Assembly (NCBI GenBank): GCA_034008185.1
Contig: CM067086.1
Location: 66,448,286-66,512,285 of the forward strand
Direction: 5' to 3'
Length of the DNA stretch: 64,000 nucleotides
Origin: Gorsachius magnificus
Taxonomy: Eukaryota; Chordata; Aves; Pelecaniformes; Ardeidae
Positions 47,001 through 58,258 of the stretch are shown here, piece after piece; position 1 is the stretch's first letter; the number at the start of each line of letters is the position of its first letter. The notes below the pieces were generated by a model. That model worked only from the letters and a program-made list of their open reading frames with translations, had not been told where the DNA came from and did no database searches. The translations under genes and the position numbers were made by a program.

Positions 47001-50000
47001 CAAGCTGAGATAAACTTTGTGACTGGATGTGGTCACCTGGGGGGCACCAGGCTTGCTCTCATTTTTAAAAAGGTATAAGCATGTTGCAATAAGTGAACAT
47101 TGAGGGTTTTTTTGGTGTTATTTAAATAATCAGGCTAATTCTTGCAGGTGGAGAGAAATGAATCTCTCAGTTGTGTCTTGGCCTCTGTTGACCCTGTGGA
47201 GCTCCAGCCAAAGGCCTGGAGGGATTTGACCATTTTGTTTTCACTCTTCGTTTTCTTTCCTGCCTGGTGTGTAGCAACGGGCTAGGGGTACTGACAGTGT
47301 TTCACAGTGGAGGAAACTGATAGCTTTACACTTCTTGAGAGCAGGTCTGGTTCCCCAGGCTTCAAACCAGACACCTGCATCTGATGGAGTAATTATTTCT
47401 AGGTTTTGTAGGTCTAGAGAACATTTTATCTTAAATTCACATTGTCATCATATAAGAAAAAGTTGGGTTTTAAAGAGTTCCTGGAAGGTTCTTGTTAAAA
47501 TATTTTTACTCTTTTGATGTTGGGATATGCTAAGCTTCTGCTAGCAAAAAAAAAACAAAAGTGGGAAAAAGGGCTTTTCAGGTGAGGCTTACATCCACGT
47601 ATAATAACAGACACAATAAGAGCTTCATAAATCATTAAAATATTTGTGATGGGGCAATGTGTACTGTGCATTCAATTGCATAGTCTTTGTAACTCCTGGA
47701 CATCCGTAGGTCACTACCATTTCTGTGTACATTACAGGAAGGTCTAAAACTTTTAAAATAAAATCAGGCAGAGGTATTATTTCAGCAGAAAGCTTTTACA
47801 TTGATATGCTAATGCATGCAAATATTTCTGTAAGGATAAGCGTCTCTGAAGAAGTCAGCTTAAAAGAAATAAATGTTGCAACAAACGAGGAAGGCCCTGA
47901 CTGGGTGTACTCCAGCAGTTGGGGTTTGCTGGATGTTACAGATCTTCCCAAAGCAAAGCAATGTCAGGTGTTAACTACAAGCTATCTTTTCTTAATCATC
48001 ATCACAGTAATCTGAAAAGGTGGAGAGGGGAACATCTCAGGCTCTTCTGGGTCTAAACCCAAATTAGCATGAACATCACCAATGTTTGTCAAGAAGTGTG
48101 CTCTCACCAACGCTCCGTAGTCAGGCTACTGTGTGGTGTAAACATTTAACGTGATGGAATATGTCTGCTGGTTGCAGACTGAGTTTGACATTTTTGCTTA
48201 ATTCGCCATAGCCATGTGAGGGGAGCGCAGGCTTCAGACAAATTCCACTGTTGTTGTTATTGCTCTGCACTGTTGCAGAGGCAACACTTCTAATTAAAGA
48301 CTATCTCCACATTTGGCTTGGCAGCCAAAATAAACTTCTAGGAGTTGCATGCTGGATAGCTTTTATCTCCACTGTGGTGGTGGGCTGACTTTCCAGCAAG
48401 TACAATTCCAAATGCACATGGAGACCAAAGACATAAACATTTTAGTGGGGTGGTGTTCAGTTACTGTCTCTCAGTATCACATTAGAAAGCCCCATCCAGC
48501 GAGTTTTCTCTTACACATGACTCTCCAGTAATATTGAGAGGGAAAAGGTTTCAGCTCGGGAAAGGTTGAGAGCGGGGGTGTGTAAGAGCATGAGGAAAAG
48601 GAGGATATCTATGGAGAAGCTGTGGAGGAGTGACATATAGGAGTCTCATGTATACATCTTGGCGGTCTGCGTCCCAAAGCAATATACCAGCTTGTTTCAG
48701 GACATCTCATCTCAGCTTGACCAAAATGATACCCAACAGATGCATGGAGGATGCCCACATTGTTGGCCATGGTGCATGCTACCCCTCTTCAGCCAAAGGT
48801 GGTTTCCGTACCATGACTTGCAGGGGACAGCTGCCTTTGCAATGGGTTTGCCGGAGTGCCTCAGAGGGAGCTATACATGTGGCGCTGAAATCAAGTACCA
48901 GAGTTTGTCCTCTACACCTGCCTTGATTTTTGCTAACCCATTGAGTTAGCCACCAAGGGAAACACAAGCTTTTGCTGGGTGGAAAAATTTTGCATAGCAG
49001 GAGAGGAAAACATAGCTTTGGATGATGAAAATGAAGACCAACGTGATTCTTGGGCCTCCTGACTCCCTGTCAGAAGAAACAAAATCCCTGAGCAGCCCAG
49101 CATAGATCTAAATGTGCTCCTCATGCTGTTTTATGTAGGGCTTCATTATTTCTCTGTCACCAGAACCGATTGCAGTGACACCTCTGGAGCTGGGCAGACC
49201 TCACCCTGTGCCGAATTCCTTTCCGCTGAGGCGTGCCAGCAGCCCACCCCACACTCCAGATGTTGCTGCTCTCTGAGAAACGAGAGCTTAATAAACCAGG
49301 CTCACCCTTCCTCCTGGGGTGAACCCAAAGACGGTCAGATATGGAAAATTGCTGCTCAGTACCATGAACAATGTACTTGGTCAAAGAGCAGTGCCAACAC
49401 TTTATCTTAACAGAAGAGAAAGCCGAGACACACGGTGCAAAAATCTGAGCTGGCAGCAGCCAGCGACTTTAACATACATTGAAAACTACCCATGAAAGAG
49501 CACACTTAAACCAAGAGAAAAAGCCCGGAGGTATATGTAGACAAACTGAAAAAGAGCAAGAATAAGGAAAAAAAAAAGTTTCTGTGTGGCTTTAATAGGT
49601 TACATTTTTCCCGGTCTGTGTTTCACTTGGGTTTGTTTTATTGGCTTATCATGAGCACATGCACCACAAAAACACACACATGCACAGAACTGCAAAATAA
49701 ATCTCTTGTTTTGCACACACAGGACCCAGTTTTACCATTGCCCAGAAGTCTTGGAGCTCTGCTCCTATATGCTTTTGGCCATCACTGGGGGTTTGGGCAG
49801 AGGAGGGTGTCGGACAGACGCTAAATATTTATGCACACAGTCTTGTGTGCTCACAACATTGCGGCTTTTGCTGAGCTAAGTGGCTCTACTGCTGTCTTGT
49901 TGTCTTCTTCTCTGCCTTGTTTTCCTGGCCTCCTCCTCCCACCCTTTACAAATGAGGAGACTTTCTTCCTCAGAAGAGCCTGAATAGTCAGGAAATACAA

Positions 50001-50029
50001 TGTCCCCCCTTTGCTGGGGTAGGGTGACT

Positions 50030-50125
50030 CAGGACTGATGCAGTAATTTACCCAAAATCACACTGGGAAAGTGTGTCTAAGCCAAGACGTGCACCCGGCA
50101 TCTCACGTCCTGCTCTTGCACAACC
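50030..50125. repeat. Possible ancient MIR-like fragment
   Basis: TTACCCAAAATCACACTGGG, AAGTGTGTCTAAGCCAAGAC and CACCCGGCATCTCACGTCCTG resemble the CTTGCCCAAGGTCACACAG...GCAGAGCCGGGA...AACCC order of MIR-type SINEs. The similarity is weak and recalled, not searched. Confidence 0.35.
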
Positions 50126-53100
50126 GTCCCCCCGACATGCTGAGCCCTCTCCCCACTGGGCTCTGCTCTGCCCAGTCCCACTTCAGGTCCCAGCAGAGCT
50201 CGAGGCACTGAAATGCTGCTCTCAGCCAGGCTGGCAAGTGCTCTTGGCACCTTTTGTCGTAGGGAAGTCATCTGACGTTGGAATAAATGGACTCCTCATT
50301 GCTGGGATGGTGACCAAGATCGGAAGGGAGTGTAGGGGACATCAGTCCAGATCCAGGCATTGTGTCCTTGGGTGTGATACCCCGCAGACACAGAGTGACA
50401 GCATTTCTCCATGAAGACTCTCATCAGCTACCAGGGCTTGATTTTTGGTGAGCTGCTACTCAGTGGAAGGCACTGGAATCTGGCCCGGAATAACCTTCCT
50501 CCCTCCAATTTTTTCCTCCCTGAAGCTGCAGGAGCCTTTCTGCACCCCCATTCTGCATGGTCAAGCCTGGGCCCTGGGAGACCAGCAGTATGTGCATCCC
50601 AAGCTCAGCACCAGCCCATAAATCTCTCTGCTGGATCCAGGCAGTGAAATGTGAACAAAGGAAACCACCATGTGGTGGTGGGGGGTAGGCTGGGGAATCG
50701 CTCTGGCACCCTCCTTGCTCGGAAAGAAGCGAGAAAACATGGCTTTGTGTTGCTGTTGTTGTAGTTGTTGTTTTATGGTTTCTACAGATGCTTCCAATAA
50801 AAGAATTGTGAAACTATTCCCATCGGTGGCCTGTCCTCTACCCACAATAGTGATGGAGAAGATTGCTGGATTTCCATCAGCAGAACAATTTGAGTGTAGA
50901 CTCTACTGCTACGAATTTAAGAAAGCTCTCCATTTGCTACTTGCCAAAGAAACAGGTTTGGGTTTTTGGGGTTTTTTTTTGAGATTGGCAAGTGATGATG
51001 GCAATCAACTGCAACTCAAATGTTTGTGTCTTAATACTTCTGTTAATATGACTTTCCTTCCTGGTCTATGATTTGTTGATTATTTTTAAGTGCTGTGGGG
51101 CTTAAACTATGATCTCTGTCTGTACCAGTATTTGTAGCTTCCTGGTGTGCTCCAGGAAAATGGGTGGGACCATGGCAGACCAGTCACTGGGGAAGGTGTT
51201 GAGCATGGATGTTGAGGTGCTGCACTGCTGATCAACTCTTTCTTAGGAATGAAGCAACAGTGCCGTGGTTTAAAGACAGATGTTCATCCAGGGTGAAGAT
51301 CACATTTTCATTTCAGAAGAAAGTTCTCAAGTGAAGCAGATAAACAATTAGTAAATGCTGGATGATACATTCAATCCATAAAATGCCATTCCTGGACACG
51401 GCTCTTAGGGAACCAGTCCTGTATTTGCTGATTTCAAATGGGGTTTGGGCTTGTAAAACGAACACTTGGGCATGCAATAGCTTTTCTAAGAAACACAGCA
51501 TTTTTTCCAGTATTTTCTGTTCTAAATGCACTCATTTTATAAGTGAAATTATGTTTTCCTTCTGTGCTCCCCCCGCCCATACTCGGGTCTGAGGATCCCA
51601 ACCCTCAGCCACACTTTTGCAGGCTTCTTTAATGAGGTTGCAGAGATGTCACTGGTATGGTGATGGCTTCGGTGGTGCGGAGCTCTGGAAGAGCTTAAGC
51701 AGCAAGGGCTGTGTCTGTAAAGGAGGGAAAACAGCCTGGAAACAGCTCAGCTCTGGCTATGAGGCTGGCCTGCCGCATGCAGAGCCAGAAACGAGCCCTG
51801 ATCTCTGCCCACCGAGATGGAAAGCAAACATACGGTGCTTTGGGTTTGTCCTTGTCCATGAACACGCGTGTGGTCTCTTACCATGGCTCAACATGGCTCC
51901 TTGGTCAGCTGTTTGAAGGTCTGAGTGCTAAAATAGTAGAAAAGGAGATAAATAATTAAAAGAAAACAAAAAAAAAAGAAGAAAGCACAGTGATTGCGAC
52001 AGGATCTGAGCGGCTCATGCTGGAGTGGACAGGCATGACGAGGGCACATTTAGCAACTGGCTGTTCTTTACATCACAGGGCAGAAATATGAAAAATATGA
52101 AATATGTAGCAGGGCTGGATAAAAAGGAAAATGTAATAAGAGTAGGACAAAGAATGCCACATGCTCCAACCGCATCTGAACTTGGCAGCAGCAGATCAGG
52201 GAAGTCCATGTAAATCCTAGAAGCATGTTAAAGGCATTTTCACCCCACAAAGACTGACACGCATGAAAAGTATCTTTTCAACAATGTCAATCAAGAGCCT
52301 GGAGAAATAATTTACTAATGCACTGCCTAGCAGGCCAACATGGCTGACCAGAACGATGTTCACATCTTGAAACGGGAATTAATTTGGAATAGAATAGGCT
52401 TGTAATGGGGGCAAAGAAGTGTGAAGACGTGAGGGCTGTGTGAACACGCTTGTGTGTCATTGCTGAATTTAAATATGGTTAGCGAAGCGAGAGATTTCAT
52501 CAAGGGGCTGAAGGAAAACACATCAGCAGAAGGAAAACACAAGAAAATGAAGCACAGACAATAAAATGTAAACCCAGACCAAGGGGTACTGTGGAGAAAG
52601 CCTTAATGGAAAATGCTCTGGATATCATCTAAGCCACATGCAAAGGAAATCATTATCCAGGCAAAGCCAGTGCTGGTGTGTGCAGTGGGAACCAGCTCTG
52701 TGCACCAGCGGGAGTGGGATGAGCGCGGACGCAGCAGTGCAGAGCCACAGTGGCCAGGACCCTTGCGCCTGCCCTCGCTCACAGCTGCGCCCAGGCTGAG
52801 CGAGCCTTCCTCCCAGCCAGGTTTATTTGCTGAGCCCTCACTTCTGGAGGCAGCACGGTCATCGTTTGAATGTCTCCTTGGCCTGTCCTTTGTGTATTGT
52901 AGACATGCCAAGATCTGCAAAGACTTAGCTACACTGGTATTTTTTTCCCTTAAAAAAATATACTTTCTAATTTATTGAATTAAGGGATACATATTATTTT
53001 GCATTAAAGGGGATATAGTGAAATGTTAGCATGTTAATTTATTCATATTTAATTTGGCCATTGCAGCAGGAAATACTACAATACCTTCCTGAAAAAGAGG

Positions 53101-53419
53101 TATTGTAAGACACTCATGGACAGGGCAAGGGGTTTTAATCTTTTTCCTTGTGTAGGTCCCTGTCAGATTCTGCAGGTTGGAAAACTTTGGCTTAGAAATA
53201 GTTTATGGAGCCACTGCCCCCAAAGGTCTGTGGAGCACAACTTGATCACCGCCAGTGTGTGGTCAGGCCTAGGACGGAGGTAAATGCTGCAGGCAGGATG
53301 GGTGGGAACTGTCTGTAGATGCAGGACAGAAACACAGAGGAAGCATTGCTCCATCTTTATGCTCAGTCTTTTTTCTTATGCTGGAGTTCTGAAAACCCTT
53401 AATGTAAGGTAATTACAAT

Positions 53420-53482
53420 GTTGGGGGTTGGACTAGATGACCTCTAGGGATCCCTTGCAACCCAAAACATTCTATGATCCTA
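53420..53482 (+). mobile_element. CR1 LINE 3' end, short (group 2)
   Basis: TTGGGGGTTGGACTAGATGA, CCTCTAGGGATCCCTTGCAA and CCCAAAACATTCTATGATCC: the last 60 bases of a group 2 CR1, 255 bases before a longer copy of the same group in the same orientation. Confidence 0.9.
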
Positions 53483-53736
53483 AGGTATAATGTGCCCAAT
53501 CCTGCTTCCCAGCCTGGAGATTAATAAGCCAGATGGGACCCTCATTGGTTCCTCCCATGCGTCAGCTGTGCTGGTGGGGGTTTGCTAAAACCTGGAGGGA
53601 AGGACATGTCCCTGCTGACAGGCATCCAGAGTCAGAGAGAACAGGTCTTGCCCTGGTGAGGCCTCCTCCATCAACTTCAACAGACATTGGATTGAACCCA
53701 AGCAGGGTAAGGGGGTGGAAAGTCCATGACATCCAT

Positions 53737-54210
53737 GTTGGAGCGGGTCCAGAGGAGGGCTACTAAAATGATCCGAGGGCTGGAGCACCTCTCTTATGAG
53801 GACAGGCTGAGGGAGTTGGGCTTGTTCAGCCTGGAGAAGAGAAGGCTGCGGGGAGACCTGATTACGGCCTTTCAGTATCTAAAGGGGGCCTATAGGAAAG
53901 ATGGGGAAAATCTTTTCAGTAGGGCCAGCTGTGACAGGACAAGGGGTAATGGTTTTAAACTGAAGCAGGGTAGGTTTAGACTGGATATAAGGAGGAAATT
54001 CTTTACAACGAGGGTGGTGAAACACTGGAACGGGTTGCCCAGAGAGGTGGTGGAGGCCCCATCCCTGGGAACATTCAAGGCCAGGTTGGATGGCGCTCTG
54101 AGCAACCTGATCTAGTTAGTGGTGTCCCTGCTCACTGCAGGGGGGTTGGACTAGATGACCTCTAGGGGTCCCTTCCAACCCAAAACATTCTATGGTTCTA
54201 TGATTCTATG
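53737..54210 (+). mobile_element. CR1 LINE 3' fragment, 474 bp, open frame (group 2)
   Basis: Encodes an uninterrupted CR1 C-terminal remnant: [80 protein letters not shown] and [18 protein letters not shown] before the stop near 54113. The 3' UTR follows (GGGGTTGGACTAGATGACCT) with ATTCTATG tail units. It lacks the catalytic domain. A short (AACCC)n repeat follows its tail, and a second copy of the same group begins 53 bases later. Confidence 0.95.
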
Positions 54211-54233
54211 AACCCCAACCCAACCCAACCCAA
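54211..54233. repeat. Short (AACCC)n repeat after a CR1 tail
   Basis: AACCCCAACCCAACCCAACCC, about four units, directly after the last ATTCTATG of the preceding CR1. It is not the vertebrate telomere unit (TTAGGG/CCCTAA). Confidence 0.85.
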
Positions 54234-54262
54234 AGCAAAGGATGGTGCTGCCCAGCCCCTTT

Positions 54263-54606
54263 ATGGCCTTTCAGTACCTAAAGGGGGCCTATAGGAAAGA
54301 TGGGGAAAATCTTTTCAGTAGGGCCAGCTGTGACAGGACAAGGGGTAATGGTTTTAAACTAAAACAGGGTAGCTTTAGACTGGATCTAAGGAAGAAATTC
54401 TTTACAATGAGGATGGTGAAACCCTGGCAGGGGTTGCCCAGAGAAGTGGTGGAGGCCCCATCCCTGGGAACATTCAAGACCAGGTTGGGCAGGGCTGTGA
54501 GCAACCTGATCTGGTTAAAGGTGTCCCTGCTCCTGCAGGGGGGTTGGGCTGGGTGACCTCTAGGGGTCCCTTCCAACCCAAACCATTCCATGATTCTATG
54601 ATTCTT
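54263..54606 (+). mobile_element. CR1 LINE 3' fragment (group 2)
   Basis: Same group and orientation as the preceding copy, with which it shares GCCTTTCAGTA-type start, [40 protein letters not shown] and SLGTFKTRLGRAVSNLI. Differences are scattered, so it is an independent insertion or an old duplication and not a recent tandem copy. It ends with ATTCTATGATTCTTTA. Confidence 0.94.
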
Positions 54607-56196
54607 TACTTGCTCATGCTTGATGCCCGGGAGCCAGTGAAAACTGGGGACTTGCAGCAAAAAGAATGGGGGTGCAGGTCTGGGACTATCACAGCTGATT
54701 CTGCAATTGGCTTTAGGGAAGATTCCACACCTCCGTGTGGCTAATTCCCTCCTACGCTTTCTCTTGCCTGTTAAAATCGTCACAGTTTTGGAGGAGGAAC
54801 CGTGCTGTGCCCCCTTCCAGTGCCCAACATGAAGTCTATTGGGACAGCTGCTCTCCCAGCCACCCACCAAATGGCTGAATTCCCCAGCAAAGACAAAGCC
54901 TTATTTATGCTCGTTCCTCTTAAAGTACATATATTTTAGTCCTGGAGGATTTTCTGGCAATAAAGTTTTCTTCTGAGATTCCTAAATCACGAGGCATTTA
55001 GACTCCCCAGACCATGATGCCCATGGACAATATTTGCACTGCAGCTTGACACATCTTTCTGCTTTAGAATAACAGAAAAACACGCAGCCGGGACCTGCTA
55101 GGCTGTGAGGACTTTAAATCACCTGTTTTGGTTTTTTTTTTTTTTTTCCAGAGGGGCAGGTGCAGCTCAGATTATCTGCAAACTGTTTTATTACTTAACA
55201 ACGTGGGCTTTAATGCAGTTAGAAATGCCTTTATTCATTCTTACACTCCTGAGTATTTTTGTGTAAACATTTTTCATCTGTGGCAAGCCAGTTTGTTTGT
55301 TGTGTTTTGTCATGTCAGAGCAGACTGTGATTAGACACTGAGATGAGACTACTAAATTTTTTTTTTGATTTGAACCAAAGCTCTGAGGTGAAAGGGTGAT
55401 GTGTAATATATTGAGACATCTGAAATAAAATAATGTAATGTTTTTAATATTTAAGAAGAAAAAGGCAGCAGTAAAACATTGTGGAAGGAGGAAAACATGA
55501 ATACCTATATATTTTAATTTTAAATGCATGCAGATGTTGAATTTTAATCAGAGCATGTCAGAATCTAACTGTAACAAAGGCAAAAATGTGAGATCTGTTT
55601 TCTTGAATTGCTTCCATATTTTGTGCTCCAGATTTTTATTACATATAGCACTGCATCATCATATATTTATGTAAAGTGCCAGCATCCATTGACTTGGTGT
55701 ATGCCTGATGGTTAGCATATAAAACACTTCACAGGGAAAAGTATATTCTTTCTCCTGGTATGTACAGTATATATGATATTATACACGCCTGTGCCTTCTT
55801 GCACAGTGGCATTTTCACTGCTCAGTAGGTCTGGTGTTTCTTTTGGATCCTCCTACTTCTTTTCTCAGCTCCAGAGGACTTTGCTGGTAAAGACATTGGC
55901 CTGGGCTTCTGCTGGTGAGGGGCAGGTCTGGGGAAAAGGGGAAGGCACGACAGGCTGGGCATTTAAAGGGGGTGATAAAGGCTGGGCTTGGGTAGCTGGC
56001 ACAGATGGTAGATGTAGAAACCAGCATTTTGCCCCTTCTGGTACTGTGTTTGCAGCAGAGCATCACTGGAGGGTCCTGCTGCCACCCGTCCCTCTCTGAT
56101 GGGAGCCACAGAGCAGCAAAAGATGGGAATGGAGGTGGCCTGGACAGCCCCTACACTGCCCCAGCCTGTGCCCCCCCACCAGACACCCGAGGGGCA
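54607..56196. other. Intergenic, no gene seen
   Basis: Contains a poly-T run at 55132-55148. AT-rich complex sequence at 55180-55760 could be conserved non-coding DNA. No exon or RNA gene is supported. Confidence 0.5.
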
Positions 56197-56285
56197 AATC
56201 ATAGAATCATAGAATCGTCTAGGTTGGGAAAGAACTTTAAGATCATCAAGTCCAACCGTTAACCTAACCCTGCCATCCCACCACA
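56197..56285 (-). mobile_element. CR1 LINE 3' end (group 1)
   Basis: AATCATAGAATCATAGAATC, GTCTAGGTTGGGAAAGAACT and TTAAGATCATCAAGTCCAAC are the reverse complement of a group 1 CR1 tail and 3' UTR. About 89 bases remain, with two tail units. Confidence 0.9.
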
Positions 56286-58176
56286 AATACCATGGCTGGC
56301 TGGGGATGTGGGTGCATGATGCTGCCGCTGCTCCTGGGCTGGGCATCCCTGGTCCCAGACACCAGCGTTTCCATGTCCCTGGATTTGCTGTAAAACGCAG
56401 AGCCACACATTGCTGCCCAGCTGGGGAAGCTGCTTTTGGCAGAGCTAGGGAAGGCTAAGGTCAGTTTTAAGGTGGAAAAATAAAAAATGCAGGAGACTAG
56501 TGACAACTAGGAACTGCCTTAGGCAGCGTTGCAGCAAAGGGGATGGGATGTGCTGCAGGTATGCTCCGTTCCAGCAGAAGGAAAGCCAGTGGCCTCTTAG
56601 GGAATAATTGCGCTGGGAACAGCTGAAGGCAGGGGTTTCCCAGTGGGAATACCTGAGCTGGCAGAGTCGGACACAGCCCCGGCATGGGGCCAAGAACAGC
56701 CACGGCAAAGCTGTCCTGGGGCCCCCTGGTCTCAAGGGACAGGCCAGCCCATGCCGAGAGGCGGGTACTGGTGCATGCGTGGGGCAGGGCAGCCTGGCCC
56801 AGGCCAATGCTGTTGTCCAAAACCGTTCCTCTGTTCAGGATGCCCCACAGCTCTCTGGGGGGGTCTGCATCAGGGCTGCTTCCTTTTTTGGTTTCTTTTC
56901 TGGATTGCTTTTTTTCAATGAATAGTTCTTTTTCTTTTTTTTTTTTTTAAAGCCCTTCTCATGCCTTCAGCTCCTGGAGTGAAACACGTGACGGCTCTTT
57001 GCTGATGTTTTTCCTAAAACAGTGATGTTTGTGGAGTGTCTCTCGAAAGCTGCAGCCCTTGCTGGTCTTGGCTGCCAGCTGCTCTGTCCGGGGAGCCGGG
57101 ATCCCGGGGCTGAGGTCCAGCAGCCCCAAGCTGGGTAAGTGGGATGGCAGATCTGTGCCATGCTCATGCTCTGGGTTTTGGCAGGGGGCTCTGTAAATGT
57201 GGGGCAGCACAGAGACATGCCTGAGGCTAACAGTTAATCCGAATAAGATGACCTGCCTTTATTCCACCTGGCTTATTTAACTGACCCACCGTGAATGCTC
57301 TTCCAGGCTCATACACCTTTTCCTCTCCTATCTGTGGATTCCCATTGGGTTGGAAACACCCCTGGTTTAGCTGTGCTTGGTCATTCCCCCTATCCCCCGA
57401 CCATCTGTTGGAGGCAGCGCACGTCATGGGAGATGTCTTCCAAAAGCTATTTCAAGCCTTCCATGACAGGTGGGATGTCCCCCACATGAGGTGGGATGTC
57501 CCTGTGAAGGTTTGGCATTGGGCAGTGTTCCCACAGAGGAGTTATTTCCATCAAAGGCCTCACCCTTACTGATGTAGCTGTGGGGAAATAGGAGATATCA
57601 TTTGCAGGCTGGGTGTTTCTCCTTCTGCATCCCTTAATGTGTCCTTTCCATTCCTAGGGTTTCCTACCCCCTCTTACAGCATCATGAGCTGGATTCATGA
57701 GTGTTTTATTCACTTTAACACACACTGTTAGGATGACAGATGAGTGTGGGATTTCTGACCCTGTGTTAGGAACTGTTGACATTATTAGGGATCCAGGACA
57801 AACAGAAGGACTAGTCCAAAGGCCAGATTCATAAAAGCCTCTATGTGTCTAACTCCCAACACCATGCGAGTAGTTGGGACCTTATGTGCTTGAAACGAAC
57901 AGCCCCGTGCCTTTGGCTTTCTTGCAAGGAAGGCTGATCCTCTGCTGTTTCATGGGTGTTTGTGCTACTCCCCTGTGCAGAGCAGGCAGAGACAGAGTGT
58001 GACAGCCCTAAAAAGATGTCCCAGTTACAGGACTGGTCAGTGGCAGCATGAGATCTGGATTTGTGCAAAACCTAGCCAAAGCCCTCCAAATTAACTTTGG
58101 GATCTGCTGATCTAAAGCTTTTCATCCCTCCCTGAGTTTTGTCTTCAGCCTTGCTTGTCTCCCCCTGACCCACCAC
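56286..58176. other. Intergenic, no gene seen
   Basis: GC-rich in places (56500-57200), with a T-rich run at 56930-56949. A small two-copy motif, AGGTGGGATGTCCC, occurs near 57468 and 57490. Chance open frames only. Confidence 0.5.
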
Positions 58177-58258
58177 CTTCCCTTCCCTTCCCTTCCCTTC
58201 CTTTCCCTTCCCTTCCCTTCCCTTCCCTTCCCTTCCCTTCCCTTCCCTTCCCTTCCCA
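58177..58258. repeat. (TTCCC)n microsatellite, 82 bp
   Basis: About 16 copies of TTCCC with one variant (CTTTCCC at 58200-58206). Pure pyrimidine on the plus strand and purine on the minus strand. Likely length-polymorphic. Confidence 0.95.

Larger units (their letters stand above)
40744..53419. other. 12.7-kb CR1-free intergenic block, no gene seen
   Basis: The longest repeat-poor stretch in the window. It is AT-rich from about 42600 to 48600, with few open frames and none over about 100 codons before 48600. Only a poly-T/A-rich patch (42622-42655) and two doubtful old repeat pieces are noticed. A 96-codon frame at 47725-48015 has no domain. The absence of CR1 is compatible with a regulatory block under constraint, or with chance. 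Confidence 0.5.

Noticed and set aside
54211..54233. Interstitial telomere repeat
   Set aside because: The unit is AACCC, not CCCTAA.
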